NCBI GenBank assembly: GCA_963515595.1
Contig: CAUPYH010000001.1
Location: 21,331 to 85,330 of the forward strand
DNA length: 64,000 bases
Direction: 5' to 3'
DNA from: Eikenella sp963515595
Lineage (GTDB): Bacteria; Pseudomonadota; Gammaproteobacteria; Burkholderiales; Neisseriaceae
Positions 6,689-14,422 of this stretch are shown here, piece after piece. The notes beneath the pieces are model-generated. The model saw nothing but the letters and a program-made list of their open reading frames with translations, was not told where the DNA came from and did not search any database. How positions within the stretch are numbered: the first letter of the stretch is position 1; every line of letters begins with the position of its first letter. Position numbers and translations under genes: made by a program.

Positions 6689-7291
6689 CTATTTCTGTTT
6701 TGCATAGTCTTCGGCAGTGATGCCCAGCATGTCTGCCACTCTCGCCTCATCAGCGCTCAAACCTTTTTCCGCGGCAGCAGGCGGGATGCCGCCGGTCTGC
6801 GTGGCGCTTAGGGCGGCCAAAGGCTGCGCCGTGGCCAAAAAGTCGGCCAGCGCCTGCGGGTTGGATTTGCCCAAGCCTTCCGCCCATGCCTTTTGCGCCG
6901 GCAGCAGTCGGCCGTCGGAGAGGGCGGCGGTAATCAGTTGCGCGGTTTTTTCCGCCTCGTGCGCAGCCAGCTGCTGGCTCAGGGCGGCCACTTGTCGTTG
7001 CAAACCTTGCAGTGCCGACAGCGGCACCTGTTGCGAGGCGGCAGCGGTATTGGGTGCGCCGGTCTCGTCATTGGCCGGCTGGCCTGCCGGTGCGGCAGGG
7101 GCGGCGGGCGGGTTCGGCTCGGCCGGTTTGTTTTCCGGCTTGGCTGCCTCTTTGGCGGCGGCCAAGGCTTCGGCCAGCTTTTTGCCGTCGGTGCTGCTTT
7201 GGATTTGCTGCATCGCGGCCAGCTGCTCCGCCTCGCTGGCGGTTTCAGGCAGCCCGAGCAGCGACAGCATCAGCTTTTGTGCTTCGTTCAT
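6689..7291 (-). CDS. Putative internally initiated scaffold protein (Z-like)
   Basis: Met177 of the protease gene is preceded by AAAGGA with 8-nt spacing and begins a 200-residue product made only of the scaffold domain. This matches the known I/Z nested arrangement in phage Mu. The evidence is the internal ribosome-binding site plus the domain boundary. Confidence 0.55.
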   Translation of the reverse strand: MNEAQKLMLSLLGLPETASEAEQLAAMQQIQSSTDGKKLAEALAAAKEAAKPENKPAEPNPPAAPAAPAGQPANDETGAPNTAAASQQVPLSALQGLQRQVAALSQQLAAHEAEKTAQLITAALSDGRLLPAQKAWAEGLGKSNPQALADFLATAQPLAALSATQTGGIPPAAAEKGLSADEARVADMLGITAEDYAKQK

Positions 7292-7819
7292 TGCTTCGTC
7301 CTTTTGAGAGGGTTGGAGGGGGTTAAGTAATCGGGAGGCGGCAGCCAAGGCCACCGGGTCGAGTTGGTCAAGTGCCGGAGTGTTGGTGAGCGCTGGCGGC
7401 AACAGGCTAAGGATGTCGCCCGCAGGCGTGTACTGGAACACCGGCGAGATATAACGGTATTCGCCGCCGGCAATCCGCTGCTTGGCCGCAGCCGTCCACT
7501 GCACCTCGGCATACAGCCCTTTGCCGTCTATCCACTCGAAACCGGAGAGCCAGCCCGATGCCGGGTTAGGCTGTCCGTTTTGCGCGGTAAACAAGGTTTG
7601 GTGTTCGTAGTCCACCATCAGCCGCACCGGCCGCGTATTGAGTTCGACCACCAAGGCGGCTGCACGCTGCGGGCTCAAACGCCAAAACGGCGCATCTGCC
7701 GGGCGCCCGTCGTTGGCGCGGAACTCACCGGCGGGAATCAGCTGGATGCGCTGCGCCGCGCCGTCCACCGGGACGGAACAGGCAGCCAGTAAAAACGGGG
7801 GAGGGGTATGCTTGTTCAT
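6689..7819 (-). CDS. Mu gpI-like head maturation protease with internal scaffold
   Basis: A 376-aa protein. Residues 1-165 carry the Mu I protease domain (I-Q-L-I-P-A-G-E-F, R-L-M-V-D-Y-E-H-Q-T, G-x-Y-R-Y-I-S-P-V-F). The rest is an Ala/Gln/Pro-rich helical scaffold region ending in D-M-L-G-I-T-A-E-D-Y. In Mu the scaffold Z is translated separately from within I, and a good internal start exists here too (7291). The gene precedes the capsid gene by 12 nt, as in Mu. The protease trims the scaffold during head maturation. Confidence 0.85.
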   Translation of the reverse strand: MNKHTPPPFLLAACSVPVDGAAQRIQLIPAGEFRANDGRPADAPFWRLSPQRAAALVVELNTRPVRLMVDYEHQTLFTAQNGQPNPASGWLSGFEWIDGKGLYAEVQWTAAAKQRIAGGEYRYISPVFQYTPAGDILSLLPPALTNTPALDQLDPVALAAASRLLNPLQPSQKDEAMNEAQKLMLSLLGLPETASEAEQLAAMQQIQSSTDGKKLAEALAAAKEAAKPENKPAEPNPPAAPAAPAGQPANDETGAPNTAAASQQVPLSALQGLQRQVAALSQQLAAHEAEKTAQLITAALSDGRLLPAQKAWAEGLGKSNPQALADFLATAQPLAALSATQTGGIPPAAAEKGLSADEARVADMLGITAEDYAKQK

Positions 7820-8030
7820 GGCCGCATTGTGCAGCCGGAATTGGGGAAAAAATCTTTGAAGCGCCTCACTTGGTTTTGGCGCGGATGAAACAGCCGGCTG
7901 GGTGGCTGCGGTGCGATGGCTATAAAGAGGCTATAAAGCGCGTTTTTTAGCGGGGGTCTGGCGCGGGGATATACCAAACTATACCCAAGCCGTTTAAACG
8001 CCGTTTGGCGCGATTTTGGGCGGAGTGTCG

Positions 8031-8606
8031 TTAACTGCCTTTCGGTAGGCCGCAGACGGAGGCCAAATAGTCGCTCACCGTCTCCACCAGCTCGTGCTCG
8101 TCTTGCGGCGTGAGCTGCATAAACGGACGTGCCGGGATGCGGCTGCCGGGGTGCTTCACGCTTTTTACCGGATACGCCCCGGTGGCCCATGCCAGCGCCT
8201 TTTTGTGGCGCGGGTAAATCATGTGCGCGGCGGTTTGCCCGCCGAAGTTGTGGATGGCGGCATAGGCCACATTGGTTCCCACCCGCGCGCTATCGTTGTC
8301 GCTGGCCTCGGTGATGCTGTTGCGCAGGCGGCCGGTGTTTTGCAGGATTTTGTGGTTACGCACATGCTTGTCAAACCGCGCCTGCGATACCTGCCCGCGT
8401 TTCGTCAGCGCCCCGGCACGGGAGAGCTGGCTGCCCAGCTTCAGCCCCGCCCAAGCCGGGCGGCCTTGGTTGTTAAAGTTTTCATCCACCGCCTGATGCA
8501 GCCTGCCGGCAATCAGGCGCATCAGGCTGCCGCGCTGCTCCAATCCCTGCGCTGCGCGGCTGATGTTTTGCTGCAACTCTAACGTCTTGATTTCGATTTC
8601 GATCAT
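8031..8606 (-). CDS. Mu gpG-like virion morphogenesis / tail completion protein
   Basis: About 191 aa, matching the phage virion morphogenesis (gpS/gpG) family: an N-terminal helix, G-R-P-A-W-A-G-L-K, L-Q-N-T-G-R-L-R-N-S-I, G-T-N-V-x-Y-A-x-I-H-N-F-G-G, and a C-terminal I-P-A-R-P-F. It is required to join or complete tails. A GTG start at 8624 is possible, and neither start has a clear Shine-Dalgarno sequence. It sits between gp30 and the protease gene, with 211 nt of apparently non-coding sequence before the latter. Confidence 0.8.
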   Translation of the reverse strand: MIEIEIKTLELQQNISRAAQGLEQRGSLMRLIAGRLHQAVDENFNNQGRPAWAGLKLGSQLSRAGALTKRGQVSQARFDKHVRNHKILQNTGRLRNSITEASDNDSARVGTNVAYAAIHNFGGQTAAHMIYPRHKKALAWATGAYPVKSVKHPGSRIPARPFMQLTPQDEHELVETVSDYLASVCGLPKGS

Positions 8607-8630
8607 AGCTATACTGTAATTCACAAATAG

Positions 8631-8724
8631 GGCGGGAGTTTCCTAATGTAATGCCGCAAGGCTAAGGCTAAAGGTTAAGCTCGTATCACGAGGTTATGAT
8701 GTAGGTTCAAGTCCTACCACCGCC
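8631..8724 (+). tRNA. tRNA-like element on the opposite strand to phage genes (atypical)
   Basis: The 3' half is tRNA-like: T arm GTAGG (8701-8705), loop TTCAAGT, CCTAC (8713-8717), then CACCGCC, whose last five bases pair with GGCGG at 8631-8635. A 7-nt anticodon-like loop GTATCAC (8683-8689) has T33 and A37 positions and would give anticodon ATC. The D region is about 20 nt too long and holds a small GCC-GCAA-GGC hairpin. Two acceptor pairs mismatch and no CCA is encoded. It could be a decayed phage tRNA or a tRNA mimic. Confidence 0.4.
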
Positions 8725-8733
8725 TTATTTACC

Positions 8734-10104
8734 CTATTTCAAATCCTTCCCGTGCAGCAGGACATATTTAGGCCAATCCGTGCCGGTTCTCTTAATTCTT
8801 GTTCCTGTATCCACCACATTCACAATCAGGTTTTCACGCTTGCCCGTAGTGGGATTTTTCGAGCGGCGGAAGCCGTCATAATCCATCTGCACCACCAGCT
8901 TATACAGATAATCCGCATCCGTCGGGTCTGCGTAAAAGTAGAGCAAAGACGGGTTGGTTTCGGCATTGGCCGCCGCCTCAAAATATACCGATAACGGCTG
9001 GCGGATATGGTCGGGCAAATGCTGCCAGAAATGTGCCGGCAGCGTCTTATCCACCCCGGTCTTAACCGAACGTTGGGCATGGCGCACCAAGCTGTCCAAT
9101 GAGGCAATAATCGCACTTTGCGGCAACGGCAGTTGCCGGCGGGCCAACTCATCCAAAGTGTGGAGGCCGACCGCGCCGACAAATGCAGGCTGGTTCTGCG
9201 GCCGGTTGGCCGTAACCAACTTCTGATAGGCCTGATACAAATCATCGGCCACCGCCCGGCGCAAAATCAAGTTATCCAATGCCTGATTGACCGACATACT
9301 CGCCAACCGCGGCGGTAAATCCACCGCCCGTTGCATCTGCAACTGCCCCAACTGCGCCAAGTGCCGCTTGCCCACATTGCCGTCAAAGCCGCGGTCGGCC
9401 ATAAAGGAGCGGCCGTCGGCCAAACGGATGGCGCGGGTCGGCTCGGTGTCGCCCGCTTTGTTCACCACGCGGTACACCTCTTCCAACCGCCCCTCGCTGT
9501 CGGCCACTTCCAGCCCGCGCCGGGTCAAATCGGCCGCGCTGTAGGCGGTTACCGTGCAGCGGCAGTTAAAGCCGTTGGGCGGGTAAAAGGTATCCCAAAA
9601 CGGGTCGTCGATGTGATACACCTGCCCGTGCAGCTCGCGGTGCAGCGGGCGGGTGCGGTTGTCCATAACGGCGGTGTATTGCAGATAAGGCATAGCGGTA
9701 CGGTTATCTTGCAGCTCCTGCCAACGCCCGGCCATATACGCATTTTGCATATTGGTGCGGTAAATCACCTCCAAGCGCTGCGGTGTGATGCCTTTGCCCA
9801 GCAGCTCGCCGGTGGCGGCGTCCACCATATCGCCGGCCTGATCCAGATGCAGCCCCTTAGCCGTCAGCTGCCGCTCCACCGCATCCCTAAATTTGGCAAA
9901 CGGCGTGCCCTTGGCCGCCGATTCGCCCAGCGCGCGGTGGATGTCGGCCACCACATCCTGCCGGTAGATGCCGGCGATGGTCTGCGCCTTGGCCGCTGCT
10001 TGTTGCATCCGCTGCGGCCAATCGGTCGGCACCGTGTAGCCCAAAGTCTCAAAATAACGGATGGCACGCTCCGGCGGCAGGCCGAAGGCATAGGCCAAAT
10101 CCAC
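8734..10104 (-). CDS. Mu gp30/F-like head morphogenesis protein
   Basis: About 456 aa from a GTG start at 10104, four bases after the portal stop. The sequence begins D-L-A-Y-A-F-G-L-P-P-E-R-A-I-R-Y-F, the hallmark of Mu gp30. Residues 125-220 contain the SPP1-gp7/minor head domain with R-T-N-M-Q-N-A-Y-M-A-G-R and the C-terminal F-N-C-R-C motif. The rest is a C-terminal extension with barrier-like content (G-Y-Y-D-F-type replaced by Y-D-G-F-R-R-S-K-N-P). It is a minor head protein at the portal vertex and is coupled to the portal gene. Confidence 0.85.
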   Translation of the reverse strand: MDLAYAFGLPPERAIRYFETLGYTVPTDWPQRMQQAAAKAQTIAGIYRQDVVADIHRALGESAAKGTPFAKFRDAVERQLTAKGLHLDQAGDMVDAATGELLGKGITPQRLEVIYRTNMQNAYMAGRWQELQDNRTAMPYLQYTAVMDNRTRPLHRELHGQVYHIDDPFWDTFYPPNGFNCRCTVTAYSAADLTRRGLEVADSEGRLEEVYRVVNKAGDTEPTRAIRLADGRSFMADRGFDGNVGKRHLAQLGQLQMQRAVDLPPRLASMSVNQALDNLILRRAVADDLYQAYQKLVTANRPQNQPAFVGAVGLHTLDELARRQLPLPQSAIIASLDSLVRHAQRSVKTGVDKTLPAHFWQHLPDHIRQPLSVYFEAAANAETNPSLLYFYADPTDADYLYKLVVQMDYDGFRRSKNPTTGKRENLIVNVVDTGTRIKRTGTDWPKYVLLHGKDLK

Positions 10105-10108
10105 TTGA

Positions 10109-11698
10109 TTAGCGCCCACCGATCTGCCCCCACAAGTCCGCCACAAACAGCACGCGCCCCAGTGCCTCTTGCAGCTGTGCCGTGTCCAGCTGGGGATAAG
10201 CCGCCAGCAGGCGTTCGGCCGCCTCTTCATAGCTACCGCCTTCGGCGATGGCTTGGCCGAGTTGCTTAATCAGCGGCTCGAGCAATGCAGGCAGCTCGGT
10301 ATTTTTCAGGTAGCCTACAATACCGTCGTCCAACGCCAGCTGGTCGGGATAGATGATTTCTCCCTGCCGCGACAAGGCTACCTGCCGGTAGCGGCTGGCC
10401 TGCGCCTGCCGTAGTTCCGGCTGGGCACCACGCATGGCCAGCATGTCTTGGTCGTCGGCCGCCTGCGGGATGGCCAGCTTTTCGTGCGCCCATTCCAGCG
10501 GGATTTTCATGCCGAGCTGCACCAATTCGGGCAGCGCCTCGGCATACAGCTTCATGTCTTCCGGCTGGCGGGTGTCAAACTCAAAATAGGGGATATTGTT
10601 GGGGTCGGCGATGCCCTTATTGAGATACAGCAGCGGCGCAATCAGCTGCCGGGTCAGCGTGGCCGCCAGCTGCTTGGCGTCAGACGCCAGCAAGTCGTGC
10701 CGCACCTCGTTGTGGATTTGCCCCAGCGCGTTGGTGCTGGTTTTGCCGTCCGCCTGCGTGGTCAGCGTGCCGCCCAAGATGATTTTAGATTGGGTGCGCT
10801 CGCACCAGTCGGTCATCGCCATAAAGGTGTCGCCGCTGCCGCTGGCCGCGTCCAGCAGCTCCAGCATCATGGTCTCGGGGATGATGCCGGCCGCATTGTG
10901 GCCGATGCCCACCAGCGCGTTGAGCAGGGTGGTTTTTTCTTTGTCCGACGCGCCTGCCGGGTATTTCCCCAGCCGCACCGGCAGGCCGTAAATTTCCAAA
11001 AATTCGGCCAAGTCGCGCACCGAGTAGTTTTTAAACAGATACGGCCACGCCAGCGAGCGCATCAGCCCGCCGCGCGCCAAGAAGCCGCTGCGCGCCTGAT
11101 GACGGTGCACAATCCAGCCCAGCGGCCACAAGTCCTGCGGCTCCTGCCCGTTCACGCCCAGCAGCTTGAGCTGGTTGTGTTTCAGGGTAAACCAGCCCTG
11201 CGGGCGGTGGGTAAATTTGGCCGGCAGCCATAAGCCGTCCACCTGCTGCCAGCTGATTTCCACTGCGGCAAAACCGTGGCCGAGCGCGTCCAACAAATCA
11301 AACAGCAGCGCCTCAAAGTCCGGCAGGCCGTAGAGCCAGCCCGCCACCTCTTCCGCCAGCTGCTGCCCGGCCCCGTCGGCGTTTTTCGGGGCAGCCACGC
11401 GCCAGTCCAAGCCAGTCAGCGCCCGCTTGCGCTTGCTCATCTCGGCAAAGATGTGGCCGTCTTTTTCTTCCATATCGGCAAACAGCTCGGATTGGGCGGT
11501 GATGTCGCCGTCTTCGGCACTCTCCAAAATCTGATGCAGCTTCGGCGGGGTGAGCCCCTTGCTCGGATGCTCGCCGACGGTGCCGCGGGCTTTGGCCAGC
11601 TGCGCGGTCTGCTCGCCCTTGCGCGGCGATTTCGGCGCAGGATCGGTGTTGCCTGTAATAGCGGATAAAACGGCGGTAAAACGGGATTTGATAGACAT
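10109..11698 (-). CDS. Mu gp29-like portal protein (DUF935)
   Basis: A 529-aa protein matching the DUF935 portal family: an N-terminal S-R-F-x-A-V-L segment, E-S-A-E-D-G-D-I-T-A-Q, D-M-E-E-K-D-G-H-I-x-A-E-M-S-K-R-K, then R-P-Q-G-W-F and F-A-R-G-G-L-like (L-A-R-G-G-L-M-R) motifs. It forms the head portal through which DNA is packaged. In Mu it follows the large terminase directly, but here 2.8 kb of accessory DNA intervenes. A 10-bp hairpin (11705-11731) lies directly before the ATG and no Shine-Dalgarno sequence is visible. A DUS in the C-terminal part encodes Gly-Tyr-Leu-Lys. Confidence 0.88.
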   Translation of the reverse strand: MSIKSRFTAVLSAITGNTDPAPKSPRKGEQTAQLAKARGTVGEHPSKGLTPPKLHQILESAEDGDITAQSELFADMEEKDGHIFAEMSKRKRALTGLDWRVAAPKNADGAGQQLAEEVAGWLYGLPDFEALLFDLLDALGHGFAAVEISWQQVDGLWLPAKFTHRPQGWFTLKHNQLKLLGVNGQEPQDLWPLGWIVHRHQARSGFLARGGLMRSLAWPYLFKNYSVRDLAEFLEIYGLPVRLGKYPAGASDKEKTTLLNALVGIGHNAAGIIPETMMLELLDAASGSGDTFMAMTDWCERTQSKIILGGTLTTQADGKTSTNALGQIHNEVRHDLLASDAKQLAATLTRQLIAPLLYLNKGIADPNNIPYFEFDTRQPEDMKLYAEALPELVQLGMKIPLEWAHEKLAIPQAADDQDMLAMRGAQPELRQAQASRYRQVALSRQGEIIYPDQLALDDGIVGYLKNTELPALLEPLIKQLGQAIAEGGSYEEAAERLLAAYPQLDTAQLQEALGRVLFVADLWGQIGGR

Positions 11699-11704
11699 AA
11701 TTAA

Positions 11705-11731
11705 GCGGCAAGATGCAGTTAATCTTGCCGC
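11705..11731. promoter_or_regulatory. 10-bp inverted repeat just upstream of the portal gene
   Basis: GCGGCAAGAT and ATCTTGCCGC form a perfect stem with a 7-nt loop, ending 7 nt before the portal ATG. It occupies the place where a ribosome-binding site would be expected. It may terminate upstream transcripts or control portal translation. Confidence 0.55.
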
Positions 11732-11745
11732 TATTGTCAGATGTC

Positions 11746-11757
11746 AGGCCGTCTGAA
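11746..11757 (+). repeat. Neisseria-dialect AG-DUS
   Basis: AGGCCGTCTGAA, a perfect copy of the Neisseria AG-DUS, at the portal-side edge of the accessory cassette. It suggests that the cassette came from, or passed through, a Neisseria genome. Confidence 0.8.
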
Positions 11758-11782
11758 ACAGGTTGAGCCACTTCAGCCGGCC

Positions 11783-11805
11783 AAAACAAAGCCCCTTGCG
11801 GGGCT
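11783..11805 (-). terminator. Rho-independent terminator of the moron gene
   Basis: On the minus strand AGCCCC-GCAA-GGGGCT is followed by TTGTTTTGG. It lies 6 nt after the stop of the 61-aa gene and closes a promoter-gene-terminator unit. Confidence 0.75.
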
Positions 11806-11810
11806 GGGTA

Positions 11811-11996
11811 TCACATAAACTTAATCAGGATGGCAGTGGCGGTGGCAACGGCCGATACCAAAGCGGTGGCGACCATCAGGGGATACCACCTGGCCTCTTG
11901 GGTGATTTTGGCAGCTTCTGCCATGATTTTAGCGATTTCCGCATCCACTTTTCTCAGTTCAGCCTGTTTCATCTCAGTCTCAAGTAAATTTCTCAT
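11811..11996 (-). CDS. Small coiled-coil membrane protein of a phage moron
   Basis: A 61-aa protein: about 30 charged, heptad-like residues (E-M-K-Q-A-E-L-R-K-V-D-A-E-I-A-K) followed by one membrane segment (Y-P-L-M-V-A-T-A-L-V-S-A-V-A-T-A-T-A-I) at the C-terminus, so it is tail-anchored-like. I chose the ATG at 11996 because AAGGA lies 7 nt upstream. In-frame ATGs at 12002 and 12068 also exist. It has its own promoter with operator (12051-12078) and its own terminator (11783-11805), the classical moron layout for lysogen-expressed cargo. Candidate roles include superinfection exclusion or host-envelope modification. There is no family match I recognise. Confidence 0.65.
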   Translation of the reverse strand: MRNLLETEMKQAELRKVDAEIAKIMAEAAKITQEARWYPLMVATALVSAVATATAILIKFM

Positions 11997-12050
11997 TTTC
12001 ATATCCTTTCTGGATTCTCGGGCTTGCTCCATGCTTCCCGATTGAGGGTT

Positions 12051-12078
12051 ATTATACGCGTTATTCACGCGTAGTCAA
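12051..12078 (-). promoter_or_regulatory. Moron promoter with embedded operator (copy 1)
   Basis: Minus strand: TTGACT (12078-12073), 16-nt spacer, TATAAT (12056-12051). The spacer is filled by the inverted repeat TACGCGT-N5-ACGCGTA (12055-12073). The operator and about 30 bp of flanking sequence down to a cggg-cttgct segment are repeated at 14389-14451. A repressor bound here would block RNA polymerase. Confidence 0.75.
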
Positions 12079-12290
12079 GCATTTTCTGCAAAAATTTTCT
12101 GAAGCTCCAACCATTGCCGGTGCGGCATATCCGCATGGGTGGCCTTATCAATATCGGCTTCCCACTGCTGCACCGTGCGCAAGGCTACGCCGAGCAGCTT
12201 GCCCAGCTCGGTTTGAGTGAGATGGCGCTGGTGGCGCAAATGGCGCAGGTTGGCCGGCGTGTAACCGGTTTCGGGGTAACCGTCCATCAT
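12075..12290 (-). CDS. Small XRE-family HTH regulator
   Basis: A 71-aa protein that is almost entirely a helix-turn-helix: Y-T-P-A-N-L-R-H-L-R, L-T-Q-T-E-L-G-K-L-L-G-V, and the recognition helix A-L-R-T-V-Q-Q-W-E. Its size and fold are like the small Aca regulators that control anti-CRISPR operons, though many phage XRE proteins look similar. It overlaps the upstream YdiL/Aca2-like gene by 4 nt (ATGA), so the two are translationally coupled. Its 3' end falls right at the copy-1 promoter. It is a candidate ligand for the TACGCGT-N5-ACGCGTA operators. Confidence 0.7.
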   Translation of the reverse strand: MMDGYPETGYTPANLRHLRHQRHLTQTELGKLLGVALRTVQQWEADIDKATHADMPHRQWLELQKIFAENA

Positions 12291-12643
12291 CCCACCTCAA
12301 CCACTTCCGCGCCCAAGGCCGCAGCGGCGGCGGCCACCGACATGCGCAGCTTGCGCCGTACCACATCGGCTTCGGCCTGCGGCAGGTTGCAGCTTACTAT
12401 CGGTTTCTCCCCGGCTTGCAAGCGCTGGGCAATCAACTCTACTTCCGCCCGCCAACGGTCTATCCATTGCTGCAGGTTGTCGGCCACCGGCTGCGGGATA
12501 GGCGATTCGCCCGCTTCCCACCGGTTCCACGCGCGTTCTGACACTCCATCCGGCCGCTCGGCTGTCTTGGCAACGTTTTTGGCAGCCTCGAGCACGGTTA
12601 AAAACAGCAGACGGCGGTACAGCCCAAAGGTTTTATGATCCAT
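12287..12643 (-). CDS. YdiL/Aca2-like HTH regulator
   Basis: A 118-aa protein. The first 70 residues follow the YdiL/DUF1870 pattern shared by Aca2: L-Y-R-R-L-L-F-L-T-V-L-E-A-A, then S-E-R-A-W-N-R-W-E-A-G-E-S-P-I-P and a long helix of the form V-x-x-x-L-Q-Q-W-I-D-R-W. The last 30 residues are Ala/Val-rich. Aca2 proteins repress anti-CRISPR operons through inverted repeats in their own promoters. Here the gene overlaps the 3' end of the integrase by 11 nt and the following small XRE gene by 4 nt. The assignment to this fold is by pattern only, and an anti-CRISPR link is a hypothesis. Confidence 0.6.
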   Translation of the reverse strand: MDHKTFGLYRRLLFLTVLEAAKNVAKTAERPDGVSERAWNRWEAGESPIPQPVADNLQQWIDRWRAEVELIAQRLQAGEKPIVSCNLPQAEADVVRRKLRMSVAAAAAALGAEVVEVG

Positions 12644-13583
12644 TTATCCTCCTACATTGCGGTATTCCGGCGCCTATTCTGCGCCAGCGCTGGATTTCGC
12701 GGGCATACCATATCATCAGGCGGCGGCGCTCGTCCAGCAGGTAGGCCTTATTGTACACCCCGCGCACGCCGGGGATGATGTGCGCCAGTTGCAGCTCGAT
12801 GGCGTCCACCGACCAGCGGCCGCTCTCATGGGAGTGGGTACTAAACACTTTGCGCAGGCCGTGGATAGTCATCCGACCACGCCAACCGGCCTGCGTGATG
12901 ACGTGCAGCGGGCGGTGGCCGCCGATACCGCCGAACAGCAGGCTGCCGCCGATGCCGCGCCGCTTGCGCTCGGCCAGCCATGCCTGCAGCAAGCGGCACA
13001 CCGGCGGAGCCAGCGGTACAACGTGCGGCCGCCGCATTTTCATGCGTTCGGCGGGGATAGTCCACACTCTGCGCTCAAAATCAAACTCGTCCACGGCGGC
13101 ATTAACCGCCTCGCCACGGCGCACGGCGGTATAAGCGATGAGCCAAAAGGCGGTTACTGCCGCCAAATCAAGGCTGACATGGGTGTCCACTGCCGCCAAA
13201 AACTCCGGCATCTTCTGAGGCGGGATAAAGCTAAAGCCCTTGTAGGTATAGGGTTTGAGCGCAATGCCCAGCCCCTCGGCGGGATTGTAGCGGCACCAGC
13301 CCTGCACCTTGGCATAACGGTACACCCCGGATACCACCTGCAACAGCCGCCGTGCCTGCGACGGTGCGCCTTGTTCGTAGGTTTGGATGCAGCGGATGAT
13401 TTGCGTGGGCGTGATGCGGTGGATGCGCTGTTGCCCAATAAACGGATACACATACCGCTCCATTCGGTAGCGGGTGTATTTTTGCATTTCCGGGCAACAT
13501 TCGGCGAGGCTGACGGATAGGTATTCATCGGCTGCCGCCTTAAATCGCGGCGGCCGGGACAGCCAATTACCAAACCAGCTCAT
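12633..13583 (-). CDS. Tyrosine recombinase (integrase) inside the Mu-like prophage
   Basis: A 316-aa protein with a SAM-like core-binding domain (residues about 12-105) and a catalytic domain with the full set: Arg in Y-T-A-V-R-R-G-E-A, Lys/Arg in the beta-hairpin (R-M-K-M-R-R-P-H-V-V-P), H-G-L-R, Q-L-A-H, and the Tyr nucleophile in V-Y-N-K-A-Y. The arm-binding N-terminal domain of P4-type integrases (DUF4102) is missing, so the protein is either a short type or N-terminally truncated. Transposing Mu-like phages do not need a tyrosine integrase. Its presence between terminase and portal marks an inserted element or a second recombination module. AAGGAG precedes the start. Confidence 0.85.
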   Translation of the reverse strand: MSWFGNWLSRPPRFKAAADEYLSVSLAECCPEMQKYTRYRMERYVYPFIGQQRIHRITPTQIIRCIQTYEQGAPSQARRLLQVVSGVYRYAKVQGWCRYNPAEGLGIALKPYTYKGFSFIPPQKMPEFLAAVDTHVSLDLAAVTAFWLIAYTAVRRGEAVNAAVDEFDFERRVWTIPAERMKMRRPHVVPLAPPVCRLLQAWLAERKRRGIGGSLLFGGIGGHRPLHVITQAGWRGRMTIHGLRKVFSTHSHESGRWSVDAIELQLAHIIPGVRGVYNKAYLLDERRRLMIWYAREIQRWRRIGAGIPQCRRINGS

Positions 13584-13638
13584 GGTTGCTCCTTAAGGAG
13601 GGGCGGGTCTGCCGTAGGCTCCCCGCCGGTTGGATGGT

Positions 13639-14367
13639 TTATTGTTCGCGCCAAGCCTGCATTGCGGCACGATACTCATCGATGGCGGCTTTTTGTTCGT
13701 CGCTCATACTGTGTTTGGTGTCGTCCACATAGTAATTGTAGCTGCCTGGCCGACCGTAGATTTTGCCGTTCCACGGTTTGCCGCCCTCGCGGCTGCGGTC
13801 GGCATAATCTGCGCCATGCCGTTCTTTCAAAAAATCAAAACAGCCGTTGTATGCGGGTTTGCTGGCTTCTTTCTCGGCGATTTTTTGCCATTGGTGGCGC
13901 AGCATTGCCATATCCAGCACATTGCTGGCCGGCTGCTCCAAACGATAGCCGAGCGGGGCGATTTCTTGCATGACGGCTTCGGCCTTTTCCATCAGTTCGG
14001 CTTCGGATTTAGCTTCAAAGGTTTTTTGCCATGCCTTGGGTGCTTCTTTCGTGGCCAACATCCCGGCCAAACCCTCTTTGTCGTCGTGGGTAAAGCAAAA
14101 ACCTAATGCTTTCAGGGCTTCTTTGTTGGAGTAGGTTTTGCCGTGTACCACCACAGAAAACAACGGCACCGAGCCCATACGGTATTTGATAACGGCAACC
14201 TGTTCGGCTGCCTCATCGGCGGCTGCTTACTGTTTTTTGTAGCATTCAGGGCAAACCATGTTTTGCTCGTACCAAGCCAGTTTGCGTTCGCGATCGGCGC
14301 TTTTGCCGAAAAGAGATACGCTGCCGGTGCCATGACCGCAAGCGTAGGAGTAAGAGTATTTAGCCAT
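13639..14367 (-). pseudogene. Zinc-ribbon phage protein interrupted by an in-frame TAA
   Basis: A single 243-codon frame starts at 14367 with A-C-G-H-G-T-G and a second pair C-P-E-C, typical of a phage zinc-ribbon. It stops at TAA (14229-14227) after 46 residues and then continues open with A-A-A-D-E-A-A-E-Q-V into a 179-residue region ending E-Q at 13639. The helical Ala/Glu linkage across the stop suggests a CAA to TAA change in one original gene. The downstream Met at 14181-14178 could restart translation. The gene is the first behind promoter copy 2 and belongs to the accessory cassette. The function of the intact family is unknown to me. Confidence 0.65.
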
Positions 14368-14422
14368 TTTGATTCATCCTTTTAGGTGGTTCGGGCTTGC
14401 TTTGTGCTTCCCGATGACCTGA

